Origin: Manduca sexta
Taxonomy: Eukaryota; Arthropoda; Insecta; Lepidoptera; Sphingidae
Length of the DNA: 64,000 nucleotides
Assembly: GCF_014839805.1 (NCBI RefSeq)
Contig: NC_051124.1
Coordinates: forward strand, 10,106,001-10,170,000
Reading direction: 5' to 3'
In this document: positions 28,001 to 35,771 of the stretch, piece by piece
Layout: each line of letters starts with the position of its first letter
Position numbering within the stretch: position 1 is the first letter of the stretch
Position numbers and translations under genes: made by a program
Notes under the pieces: generated by a model
Seen by the model: the letters and a program-made list of their open reading frames with translations, nothing else
The model's database searches: none
What the model was told of the DNA's origin: nothing

Positions 28001-31000
28001 CGCATTGCTGAGCAATGCGAATAAGCGGTAAGATCCGTTCGATCAGCATTTTGTGGGGTTTTTATCAAATAAAAAAAGAACGGTGATTTATAAGCAACGC
28101 ATGCGTTACGCATTTGCTTGCATCCATAATTACAGACCTCATGCGGTCCGAAGAACATGTTTAGGACAAAGAATAAGACAAATATATTTTTCCTATCGGA
28201 ATAAAGTAAATGATAAGAGCAGTATCGATAAAAGTATTCCCTCTTACGCACCTATTACCAATCTATTAAAAAAAATATATTTTCTAAAACCGAAGAGTTT
28301 TAAAAGTCCCAAATTCGACGTTTAGTTCCATATCCATTCAAATACACTTGAGGGAGGGAGCGAGTGACGTATCAAATACCGGAACCTCGCCTCCCTCTGC
28401 CACATATATGAGCACACGCAAGTCCCTTACATTATTTGTTATGTCATAATTAATAATTGTTTATAAAATAAAAATAAGATTTTTTGTAAACTCATTAATA
28501 AAAAATAAAAAATACATTTGAGATTGTTATATGATCTGCGTGCGTCCCTCGTTCAATCTACTTATCTCTATAAGGAAAATTTATTCAAATATGTTCATAG
28601 TAGCATGTTATGTGCATATATTTGTAGTTAATATATGAGTATATTGAACATATACTTATAAAACATGAGAAAATGGCCTTTGATAGACCTTAATGTTTTT
28701 TTTTAAATGGTCTTTTATTAGTATTCTAAGGCATATTTAGCGTAAACTTAAAAAACCATGGAGGGTATTAATCTAAGACGTCGTTTAAATTATGGCTCTA
28801 TCTGACGATTTAAAAACAGCAGGCCTAATTGAAAATTCAAAATTTACATTTAAAGGCTTGAAGACTTCAAATTAACACACCAAGACTAAAAATATATAAT
28901 TAAATTAATAATAATTACAGCAATATAAAGAGGTGATGTTAATATGTTGATGAGGAATGAAATCAGGTCATTAAAAGAAATCACTTGAACTGTTGTAAAA
29001 GATCCTAAAAATTCTTTCAACCAAAAAGCTATTTGTCCTTGAGCAAGAGAATTGATACATATATTCATTTGATTGTTAATTGGAAAAATAGAATTTTCAG
29101 GCCGAACAGAGACCTAGTCATTAATATTAAAAACTTCAATAATATTATTGAGCTTGACAATTATAAAACCTGAAATTAGTATAACGGTTGTTTTTTTTCT
29201 CATACAAACTAACAAACCATTTAACAACTATGAGCAGAAGTATGAACTTCAGATGAAGATCTCTGACGACACAAACCTACCTTGAATAGCCCACTCTATT
29301 AGTATAACATTTACATTTTTTTTTTTAAATTTATATTTTTTATAATATCCAAAAAAACAAGTGTATAGAAAATAATGAAGTGAAATTTGTAAACATTTAC
29401 TTTAGCACAAGGTTATGCAGTGTATTATTGAAGTGAGTGGACATTTAAATGGCAATATTTTTTAATTTTCTTTGAAACTTAATATGTTTTTGAATTTAAT
29501 AGTTTATGAATTCTTGTAAATGCATTCACAAGGAAGTAAAGGGCAGCTTTGTATGCATTTTGGCATTGATTCATTTAATGATTATAAAATTATATGAATT
29601 AAAGTATTTTATAAAAATGATTTATGGAATTGATTGGTTATTATAAACTTTGTTATTTACAAATTAATCTATAGTAATATGCATACTTTTATCCAATGAA
29701 TAAATTGTATATTTTTTGCAGTTATAATGAAAAAATAATTTTATTATTTCTATTAGTATTCTTTGGTTTTAAACTTTGCCTCGAATATTACAGTTTAAAT
29801 TTTGGATTACTATATTTAATGTAATTAATCACAACTGATATGTTTGATCATTTTTATTAAAATTGTGTATTAATCCATATGTATAAATGTAAAAAAATAC
29901 ATTTCCTTGAAAGTTATTCACCAGGTTATATGTAAAAGTAAATTTCTGGTGGCCAGTAGAAATAAAAATGTTGAGAACCTTTTTTTAATTCCAGTGGTTT
30001 CTTGGTTTATTCGAAAATTGCTGAAACACAATACTTTGTAATATTTATATACATACATAAACCTATATTTAAATATAATAAGTGAAAAGTATAAGAATCA
30101 AGAAACCACCATGTAATTAGAATCACACAATATCTAATACAACAATCTATGATTTTAAGTTTTGATTAATAATTTACCTATAATGATAATCACAATTGAC
30201 CTTAATTAATAGATATTTTTAGCACAAGCAAGAAAATTTATAGAATATTTATTTTTAATATATGGAGAAGTGTTCAAACATCTAATATGATTTACATCAA
30301 AAAGTAAATCTAGATTTATTATGTCAATAATTCTATCTGTATCTATAAATTAGAAAATAAACCAAAATATGGATATTTTATATATAACATACATAAATGA
30401 ATCTGTTAAGTAATTTGAAAAAAGAATATAATATAAAAACAACACCAACCAACTGTTTAATTTATTCTATGTTATTTAGTATAATCTAAATCTAATTGTA
30501 ACAAAATAAGGTACTTATTGTTTACATTTAGTTTATTTCCTTCTTTTAATATAGATAGTATAAATAACTAATCCTTAACTATTTAATTCAGAAGACTATT
30601 GATGATGATATATTATTATAAAAAGAAATATTAATAAAAACGTCATTTATTTTCAATTTTAATATGAGACACAAGTTACTTAAACATTATAAATATATTT
30701 TTACATTTGTATTTTTTACTGTTTATAAGGATTAAATTAAATAAATCATGTTCCGAAATTAAAAGATATGTCATTGATAACTATAGTAATTTATTTCTAA
30801 TTATATTTCATTACAATTAGCTGACTGTTATTTCATCATGATCATTTTATTAATATTGTGAAATAATGTCAATACTTGATATTGATTTTCTAATTCTGAT
30901 TGATATTGAAAAGAAAATTTTTCAATCCAATAATGGGGATTGGATGTGTAGAAATTAGTATATTATAAGGTGTTAAAACATCACTATTTGTTGTGTAATA

Positions 31001-31490
31001 TTTTCATAACTCCCATAATGCTTATTGCTTAGATTTATAAGTAGTTGATCTAAGTCTTATTGCTAGCACAAGGCACGATATGTGAACTACGCATGTAATT
31101 CTGGTACCTTTTCTGTTATATTATCGCCAATGTGATCATTTTACAATAAGTATAACTTATTAAACGTGAGTTTAAATGTAAAACATACCCAAAGTAAACA
31201 ATTGCGACTGTAAAATCAGAAGTCAGTATTTTGTGCAAAACTAAGTTACACCTCTAAATTCAAAAGTATTTTATTGCAATGGTACTATTTTTTAAAAGAA
31301 GTGTGTCATGCGTAGGCAGAATACCCGCGCTAGTAAACACAGCTCTGTCACACGTGCCAAACCGTAGGCAACAAGAATTCTGATCTGATAACGTGATGAT
31401 AACGATAAAATAAACTCTAAAGTTGACCTCTCGCGAGATCGACACTCACCCTCCCGCCACAAGGTGAATTGCTGTATCCCTTTGAGACAT
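3860..31490 (-). CDS. Rim2: Rim2: mitochondrial pyrimidine-nucleotide carrier (SLC25A33/36 family), C-terminus outside window
   Basis: Six coding exons on the minus strand: 31490-31450, 27025-26866, 15903-15746, 12704-12526, 9697-9585 and 4076-3860. All join in frame, with GT donors and AG acceptors. Together they give about 289 codons against roughly 310-365 for the family; the missing part is the third carrier repeat, to the left of the window. Visible marks are the start [14 protein letters not shown], carrier signature [12 protein letters not shown] in repeat 1, [20 protein letters not shown], signature [13 protein letters not shown] in repeat 2, [15 protein letters not shown], and the run into YPH where repeat 3 starts. 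Known of the family (fly Rim2, human SLC25A36): an inner-membrane protein with six transmembrane helices that moves pyrimidine (deoxy)nucleotides for mitochondrial DNA and RNA synthesis. Introns 2 and 5 are swollen by transposons. Orthology is strong; the start of exon 3 is the least certain boundary. Confidence 0.95.
4377..4553 (-). repeat. copia 3' LTR (177 bp)
   Basis: Downstream LTR of the minus-strand element, TG...CA, the same sequence as 8682-8858. A purine-rich stretch (AAGGGCGGC on the minus strand, 4554-4562) directly before it is the likely polypurine tract. Confidence 0.93.
4600..6421 (-). pseudogene. copia reverse transcriptase and RNase H region, frame-broken
   Basis: An acidic linker (6421 to about 6200) is followed by the reverse transcriptase with [30 protein letters not shown] and the catalytic VDD motif, then RNase H with [15 protein letters not shown] and the C-terminal [12 protein letters not shown]. 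The stop is at 4600, 47 bp before the LTR. Frame breaks lie at the plus-strand homopolymers 5995-5998, 5611-5615, 5567-5569 and 5286-5290. The VDD motif lies in an open frame without its own start codon. Confidence 0.88.
6457..7372 (-). pseudogene. copia integrase region, frame-broken
   Basis: Starts with the GAG-pre-integrase HHCC zinc segment (WHKRLGH ... CIACVEGKQ), then the integrase core: first Asp in HMDLMGP, second in RTDGGKEF, Glu in [11 protein letters not shown], the DDE triad. A one-base shift in the plus-strand A run 6991-6995 splits the core between the first and second catalytic residues, and another at 6479-6483 ends this frame. No in-frame stop apart from those caused by the shifts. 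Confidence 0.87.
7369..8570 (-). pseudogene. copia gag and protease region, frame-broken
   Basis: The gag probably starts at the ATG 8570-8568. The long open frame begins at 8496 and runs to 7369. It contains a copia gag domain, one CCHC zinc knuckle ([14 protein letters not shown]) and the aspartic protease active site DSGCT. A single-base shift at the A run 8509-8512 (plus strand) separates the start from the long frame, and another at 7371-7376 ends it. Function in life: capsid protein and polyprotein processing. As written it cannot give full-length Gag-Pol. Confidence 0.85.
8664..8681 (-). promoter_or_regulatory. copia primer-binding site (probable half-tRNA type)
   Basis: Directly inside the 5' LTR the minus strand reads CGTTATCAGCACGAACGC. 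A GCTGATAAC-like block next to the LTR is usual in Ty1/copia elements primed by an internally cleaved tRNA. Which tRNA is used was not determined. Confidence 0.5.
8682..8858 (-). repeat. copia 5' LTR (177 bp)
   Basis: Upstream LTR, same sequence as 4377-4553, followed on the plus strand by the TAAAG target duplication. Confidence 0.93.
8864..9584. other. Rim2 intron 5, right part, with SINE-like fragment
   Basis: AT-rich intron. About 9225-9400 holds an interspersed repeat ('gatggtaagta...gtcgactgg...gacagtcgacacaattatgc') that has a related, diverged copy at 50070-50175. The 71-codon ORF at 9176-9391 belongs to this repeat. Confidence 0.5.
9585..9697 (-). CDS. Rim2: Rim2 coding exon 5 (carrier repeat 2 signature)
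   Basis: Too short and without an ATG, so easily missed. Acceptor GTTGCAG ends at 9698; donor GTACGT begins at 9584. The leading GA completes glycine, then [23 protein letters not shown] and [25 protein letters not shown] is the second carrier signature and CI.RIYA matches fly Rim2 in kind. It ends at a codon boundary, matching exon 6. Confidence 0.95.
9829..10075. repeat. Interspersed repeat with nested inverted repeats
   Basis: Contains nested palindromes CTGCAGTC (9833-9840)/GACTGCAG (9890-9897) enclosing GGGGAACC (9849-9856)/GGTTCCCC (9872-9879), and a second pair ACCGGTGGCA (9974-9983)/TGCCACCGGT (10053-10062). The purine-rich interior is GC-richer than its surroundings. It looks like a non-coding mobile element; class unknown. 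Confidence 0.45.
10076..11379. other. Rim2 intron 4, nothing recognised
   Basis: AT-rich sequence with no supported gene or repeat; the short ORF 10802-10984 (minus) has no recognisable content. Confidence 0.4.
11380..11580 (+). mobile_element. Diverged Helitron-like remnant
   Basis: Follows the same word order as the tail at 1-371: 'gcagcgtttgtctgtctgg', 'aactcaaaaactaagcaata', 'tcatatggagagtt', 'ccggaacaactataac' and a final GGGCGGGGCCGCC. Highly diverged, so old. Confidence 0.4.
11840..12240. other. GC-richer block in Rim2 intron 4, unclassified
   Basis: Raised GC with a poly-G/C patch near 11950-11975. Overlapping minus-strand ORFs of 134 and 68 codons show no family motif. Probably a transposon remnant; not called a gene. 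Confidence 0.3.
12333..12480 (-). mobile_element. hAT-type MITE, 3'-truncated copy
   Basis: Begins CAGTGGCGAAAGGT and ends ...TTCACCCTTC. It is the reverse-complement orientation of the complete copy at 24759-24914, with the last few bases of the distal terminal repeat lost. Confidence 0.65.
12526..12704 (-). CDS. Rim2: Rim2 coding exon 4
   Basis: Acceptor TTTCAG ends at 12705; donor GTATGA begins at 12525. The first G completes an Arg codon. It encodes [30 protein letters not shown], then [10 protein letters not shown] and up to [29 protein letters not shown] is nearly invariant in SLC25A33/36 proteins. The last G begins a glycine codon completed by exon 5. Confidence 0.96.
12838..13110 (+). 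repeat. tRNA-derived SINE
   Basis: The RNA polymerase III B box GGTTCGATCCC is at 12897-12907, preceded by an A-box-like stretch in 'acggcctcggtgacagcg'. It is followed by an unrelated body ('gcggccccggagtctgga...') ending near a (GT)n run. A related 3' body in the opposite orientation lies at 63561-63693. It sits in Rim2 intron 3. Confidence 0.7.
13111..15745. other. Rim2 intron 3, nothing recognised
   Basis: No supported gene, array or transposon end. The 66-codon ORF at 13565-13765 carries no recognisable motif. Confidence 0.4.
15746..15903 (-). CDS. Rim2: Rim2 coding exon 3 (variable loop), start uncertain
   Basis: The 3' end is firm: the last codons encode SRMSLIQCI and then AG, which joins with the G of exon 4 to give Arg, followed by donor GTAAGA at 15745. 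The frame stays open leftwards on the minus strand to a TAA near 15920. Phase-0 acceptors therefore exist at 15903 (158-bp exon), 15912 and 15813 (68-bp exon). I prefer 15903 because the resulting total length fits the fly protein and an RR.(x)n.S.NC pattern resembles the fly loop. None of the acceptors has a good pyrimidine tract. This region is the least conserved loop of the family. Confidence 0.75.
15904..16784. other. Rim2 intron 2, left end, nothing recognised
   Basis: AT-rich intron sequence. The plus-strand ORF 15787-16098 is antisense to exon 3 and is a shadow. Confidence 0.4.
16785..16985. mobile_element. MITE with 30-bp inverted repeats
   Basis: CCGTCTTTTTGCAATTACAG (starting 16793) and its near-exact complement (ending 16953) form a 30-bp inverted repeat around an AT-rich core. 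The right flank continues 'cagaatagggca'. The same modules, with better-preserved outer ends, occur at 40350-40590, so both belong to one MITE family. Confidence 0.6.
17624..17650 (+). repeat. mariner left terminal inverted repeat
   Basis: 27 bp, preceded by the TA target duplication; matches the right repeat at 22 of 27 positions. Confidence 0.85.
17766..18806 (+). CDS. maT mariner transposase, intact
   Basis: 346 codons from ATG 17766; an in-frame ATG at 17712 would add 18 residues but lies in the untranslated leader. I chose the internal start because MVWGDKEN resembles other maT transposases. Order: N-terminal helix-turn-helix DNA-binding half with the GRPR motif (residues 59-62), then a DDD catalytic core: Asp151 in LFTDEKIF, Asp247 in [12 protein letters not shown], Asp285 in [12 protein letters not shown]. 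There are 37 residues between the second and third Asp, hence DD37D. It cuts and pastes the element by binding the terminal repeats and joining ends at TA. No frameshift or stop; all three catalytic residues are present, so it could be active. Confidence 0.95.
   Translation: MVWGDKENRIAVIALHKVGMEPNAIFKTLHTLGISKMFVYRAINRYNETSSVCDRKRSGRPRSVRTKKVVKAVRERIRRNPVRKQKILSREMKIAPRTMSRILKDDLGLAAYKRRTGHFLTDNLKKNRVVKSKQLLKRYAKGGHRKILFTDEKIFTIEQHFNKQNDRIYAQSSKEASQLVDRVQRGHYPTSVMVWWGVSYEGVTEPYFCEKGIKTSAQVYQDTILEKVVKPLNITMFNNQVWSFQQDSAPGHKARSTQSWLESNVSDFIRAEDWPSSSPDLNPLDYDLWSVLESTACSKRHDNLESLKQSIRLAVKNFPMERVRASIDNWPHRLKDCIAANGDHFE
18904..18930 (-). repeat. mariner right terminal inverted repeat
   Basis: Reverse complement of the left repeat with five mismatches, followed by TA. 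Confidence 0.85.
18933..24750. other. Rim2 intron 2, long stretch without recognised features
   Basis: AT-rich with scattered short ORFs (up to 84 codons at 19366-19620 and 23274-23528) that have no family motif. A short imperfect tandem duplication ('accatctatacttaggtatg' and a variant) lies around 20475-20580. I see no gene. Confidence 0.4.
24759..24914 (+). mobile_element. Complete hAT-type MITE (156 bp)
   Basis: The terminal inverted repeats CAGTGGCGAAGGGT / ACCCTTCGCCACTG are perfect, and the 8-bp target duplication CTGTAACC (24751-24758 and 24915-24922) is exact. An 8-bp duplication and CAGTG-type ends indicate mobilisation by a hAT transposase. Relatives lie at 12333-12480, 53183-53667 and 59211-59545. 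Confidence 0.9.
25298..25785 (+). repeat. Satellite-like array, six 82/83-bp units
   Basis: Units start 'ttctgacaagcga' at 25301, 25383, 25466, 25548, 25630 and 25713. Units 1 and 4 share 'ctactttttaagg' and 'ctatcagg'; units 2 and 5 share 'ctaaacgag' and 'gattgaa'. The array is therefore two copies of a 247-bp three-unit block. Unit 6 decays at its end. Confidence 0.92.
26343..26441. mobile_element. 99-bp MITE with TCGCGAGA repeats and 8-bp target duplication
   Basis: Ends TAGGGAATCCAAT / TAGGGAATGCAAT are inverted, and both flanks read GTGAGAAG (26335-26342 and 26442-26449). Three TCGCGAGA-type palindromes lie inside ('ttcgcgagac', 'tctcgcgaga', 'ttcgcgagat'). Consistent with a hAT-derived miniature element with subterminal transposase-binding motifs. 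Confidence 0.75.
26866..27025 (-). CDS. Rim2: Rim2 coding exon 2 (carrier repeat 1)
   Basis: Acceptor GTTCCTTTCCAG ends at 27026 and donor GTAAAT begins at 26865. The single leading T completes the glycine codon from exon 1. It encodes [20 protein letters not shown] followed by QSS, i.e. the first mitochondrial-carrier signature, then a Pro/Ser-rich matrix loop ending KIPKHQ. The exon ends at a codon boundary. Confidence 0.95.
27026..31449. other. Rim2 intron 1, nothing recognised
   Basis: Very AT-rich, especially 28400-31250. Contains a perfect hairpin CGCATTGCT-G-AGCAATGCG (28001-28019). Short ORFs show no motif. Confidence 0.45.
31450..31490 (-). CDS. Rim2: Rim2 coding exon 1
   Basis: Thirteen codons plus two bases, encoding [13 protein letters not shown] and the first two bases of a glycine codon, followed by donor GTGAGT (31449-31444). 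The start is chosen because MSQRDT is the conserved N-terminus of SLC25A36-type carriers. The ATG context is CTAAAATG. It is split from exon 2 by a 4.4-kb intron. Confidence 0.93.
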
Positions 31491-32461
31491 TTTAGCGCCA
31501 CAAGTAAAATTACATGACTGCAAATTGCGACTGTCTATAAATAAACAAAATGCAACACCACTTATTATAGCAACGTACACATACGATTCAAAACACTGAT
31601 AGATTACAGCAAAGAAAGTTATTTAGATTAATGGTTTATTGAAACTGAACTATAATGATCTTTTTGTGAAAATTTTTCGTATTTTTCTTGTAATATTATA
31701 ACAAAATCGGCGAAAAACTTCGGAGCACCACAACCGTGCACATTCGTCGTCGTAACAATTTACGCACACAAGTCGTGATCAACATCGAAACACGACTCAA
31801 CTACGCACACTAGTAAAATTATCAACGACGTACGTGACGTCTCGGCGGTCGGCATCAGCAACTTGACCCTGATTGGCGGGCCGGAGGAATTTCGCGGGGG
31901 ACGAGGTAAAGACAAGACAGAAGACGTCTTGCGTACCAAGTTAGAGTGGGAAAAAATATTTTGTTTTTTATGGCACAATGTGTCACTGTCAATATTGTTG
32001 TTGTGTACTTGTCAAAAATCTTCCGAAAAATATTACGGAAAAATATTACATCATCTGAACATATAAATTGTTTCTTTTTTTATGTAAATGTTTAATAAAA
32101 ATCTTATTTGGTTGTATTGTTATTATCTGTGTGTTTAATACATGACTAATATATGATTTTAAATTTAATGAATAATAAATTTATTACTATATTATATTGC
32201 TTCACAGTCATTATCTACGTACTAAAAATATTTTGTTACATGTAGACAATGAATATTTCATAATAATTAACACAATTTGGAATATCCTTCGTAAACGCAC
32301 ACAATTCAACGTCAGCTGATTTGACAATTGACATTTGAACATTTGTGAAAAAAGATTTGTTGCATAATTTCACGTTATTGATAATTTGCCATCGATCGGT
32401 CTGAATCCGCCGGCCGGTGTCCTACAATTATTGTGCTAGCATACCTCAACCGCTAACCACG
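31491..32461. promoter_or_regulatory. Divergent Rim2/Sod2 promoter region
   Basis: The two start codons face away from each other with 971 bp between them. On the Rim2 side there is a CCAAT box on the minus strand (31876-31872) within a GC-rich patch, and TGACGT (31835-31840), which resembles a CRE half site. On the Sod2 side a GC-rich patch (32400-32420) precedes the coding start. No TATA box is evident. Transcription starts are inferred only, perhaps 31780-31860 for Rim2 and 32380-32440 for Sod2. Confidence 0.5.
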
Positions 32462-32493
32462 ATGTTCGGTACACGCAGGATTGGATCCGTAAT
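32462..32493 (+). CDS. Sod2: Sod2 exon 1
   Basis: Ten codons plus AT, then donor GTATGT at 32494. A competing GT at 32489 would end at a codon boundary and break the frame with exon 2. The 32494 donor gives ATT (Ile) across the junction and the presequence [15 protein letters not shown], as expected for lepidopteran MnSOD. Confidence 0.92.
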
Positions 32494-35400
32494 GTATGTA
32501 AACCTTTACCATGATCATAGTTTATGTAGTATGCTAATTAATAATTACTTTGTCGCATTACCGTGGATGTTTTCTTGGTCTTTAAGTCGTACTGTGGGGG
32601 CGTCTCGGCAGAAGCACACACTACCCGAGCTGCCTTATGAGTACAGCGCTTTGGAGCCGGTTATCAACCGGGAGATCATGAGCTTGCACCACAGCAAGCA
32701 TCACGCAACTTACGTCAACAACCTCAATGCGGCTGAAGAGAAGCTGGCGCAGGCACAGTCCAAAGGTTGTATGTTATGTATACTACGGTTTATGTAATAT
32801 TTTAACCAAGTAAATATTTCAATTAATGTCATCTAATAGTAGTAAAGGAAATCACACGAATATTAAATAATTATTATTCTCCAAATATATTTAAACAAAA
32901 TGTGCAGTATCTCAATATCTTAAATTAAAAAAAAAAACATTGAAAATATAGTTTATCATTTATTTTCAATGATTGATGGAACCCATAATTTTTTTTTTCT
33001 AATTAAATAAATGCAAAAATTTAATATACTGTTTATCAGGATCTGTTATTGCAAAACTATGCAATAATTCATGAAAAGTAGGAAATTATAAATGGTATAT
33101 ACCTTGGCAGCAGCAGATACGAACACAGTATTGGGCCTGCTGAGTGCCATTAAGTTCAATGGTGGTGGACATGTCAACCACTCCATACTTTGGTTAAACC
33201 TGTCACCATCCAAGACTGAACCTTCTCAACCATTTAAAGATGCTGTTGCACAGTAATTTATTTTGTGTTTCTTTTTTATTGCTGTTAATGTAGTTATTTG
33301 TAGAAAAAAACAGTCACGATTTAATATCTTGTAGAGAATAAGCTATAAAAATTAAACTATTTTATGGAATTTATTGCAGTTTTTATATTTCAATTTTCTC
33401 TTGAAGTTTCAAAGACTTCTTAGCCTTCATGGTTACGGGGAGGAGGGTGGACAGACACTGACAGTGTGAAGAGAAAATTAAAATATAAAAGCTGTGATAA
33501 AATCTAAAAAATAAATTTATTTTAATGTCTAACATTCACATAAACATAAGAAATCATTGTAGAATGAGATATGTAAAATTTGTATCAAGTATTTTACTGT
33601 GCAGTGTAAATAAAAATAGCAGATACTTGTATTAAGAATTCTCAATGGTAAACAGTAAAATTTTCAAAAGGGATACAAAATCTTAACCTATGTTCATGTT
33701 TTGTTGATTGTAGCACTTATATCACAAGTATGCAAAGATAAGTTAGTAGGAATTGTATTATTGATATCGTTCACCAGTGATGTTCCTATAATTATGTACT
33801 TGAGAGCATCATAAAATTATTTACACACACCTTTATAACATGTTATTTTGTTTGTCATTCTGATTTATTGTGTAATTGCTGATTATAAAGTTAATGCAAT
33901 TATATAGGGTATTTACAAAGACTGATTACACAGGGCAAAAAAATAAACCATTCAAGATATCACAATTTACATTGCAGTGGGATGTTTAACTTGAATCTAT
34001 TCGCAATACATTCTATGTACATATATAGGATTTCGCTTATTTGTATATTTTACGTAAAGGGTAACAGCAAAATTTTTAAATCATTAAATATTGTGTAAAA
34101 TACAAACTATTTTCCATGAGTAATACACCTGGTATAATGTTGAGATTGCATAAAATATCAGGCAGGTTACTTAAAACAAAGAAATGTGAATATACTATTA
34201 ATACTTAGTATTTTTGTATAATTATGTACACACATACTATAATTATTAATCAATATGCATTGTATATCGAACAATTTATGTCACATAATTTATATCGTAC
34301 AATACATTTATGTGAAATTAAATTATAACATTCTGTGCATATTCCTCAGGTGACATTGACACAATAATCAATTTGGCACCAGCTCTTAAATTCAACGGAG
34401 GTGGTCACATCAACCACACCATCTTTTGGCAGAACCTCTCGCCCAATGGCGGTAAACCATCAGACGCACTCACCAAAGCTGTTGAGAAGTAACTATGAAA
34501 TTGTATTTTGCATGTCCAATAGTCCATACTAACTGGATCATTTTGTAATATCTCTTTGGTGATTTGTCTTGGTGCTTAATTTGTTAATTTCGTGAGCTAG
34601 TTGTTTTGTCCTGGATGGGATAATTATTTTTAATTTATTTTTAAAATAATATATCACTTATGAAAAAAATTATGGAAATTGCATTCATTGCATTACAGGG
34701 TTTGGTCAATAATTGTGAATAATATACAGTAACATCTACTTATTTTTATCGATACTGCATTAAGCTTACGTAAACATCATATGTATTGTTTTCACCACAC
34801 TATACTCAATAGGGGATACTCAAGAAATGTTTTAATTGGACGCAACTTTAGATGGAAAATCAAAGGTTTCTTCATTATGACGTAGCCCAAAAATTCATGA
34901 AAGGTTTAATTCATACTAGCTTTTGCTCGCGGCTCCGCCCGCGTTATAAAGTTTTTCAGGCTAAAGTTTTCCATTATAAAAGTAGTAGTTTCCCGGGAGC
35001 CTATGTTCTTCCCAGAGTTTCAAACTGTCTCCATACCAAATTTTATCTTAATACGTTGGGTAGTTTTTGAGTTTAAGACGTTCAGGCAAACGGATGCAGC
35101 GGGGGACTTTTGTTTTATAATATATTTTTTTAGAACTTTTTAAGAGGAATAATCCCGACATACATCATTGTTGCATAACTTTAACTGTTTACGCAGCGCA
35201 CGCAACGGAAGCTCTCAAAACTAATAAATTGTCCCCGTATTTGTAACATGTTTCATTACTGCTCCGTTCCTATTGGGTATAGCGTGATGATATATAGCCT
35301 ATAGCAATCCACAAATAAAGGGCTATCCAACGCAAAAAGAATTTTTCAGTTTGGACCGATAGTTCCTAAGATTAGTAAACAAATATAATGAGAAAGCTTC

Positions 35401-35734
35401 GAACTGCTAAGCTATCGGGAGTTACACGTGTCATTGTGAGTCAACCATAAAAGATAGACATATGCTGTCGTGGGATATTTTTTACATAATTTTAAGGAGA
35501 ACATTTCCGTCATACATGATTTCTATGTAGCTTTAACCATTAAGGTTGCACACGCGACGGAAGCTTAAAAATGGAGTAACTTCTCCCGTTTTCCCAACAT
35601 TTCCCTTCACTGCTCTGCTCCTATTAATTGTAGCGTGATGAAAAGTATACTATAACCAGCACAGGAGTATGAAAAATAATTGTACCAAGTTTCGTTAAAA
35701 TCCGTCGAGTAGTTTTTGTTTCTATAACGGTTAT

Positions 35735-35771
<37 letters not shown>

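Noticed and set aside
32417..32797. 126-codon open frame running through Sod2 exon 1, intron 1 and exon 2
   Set aside because: It reads through intron 1 by chance. Splicing 32493 to 32587 gives the expected presequence, and the frame past 32765 leaves the MnSOD sequence.
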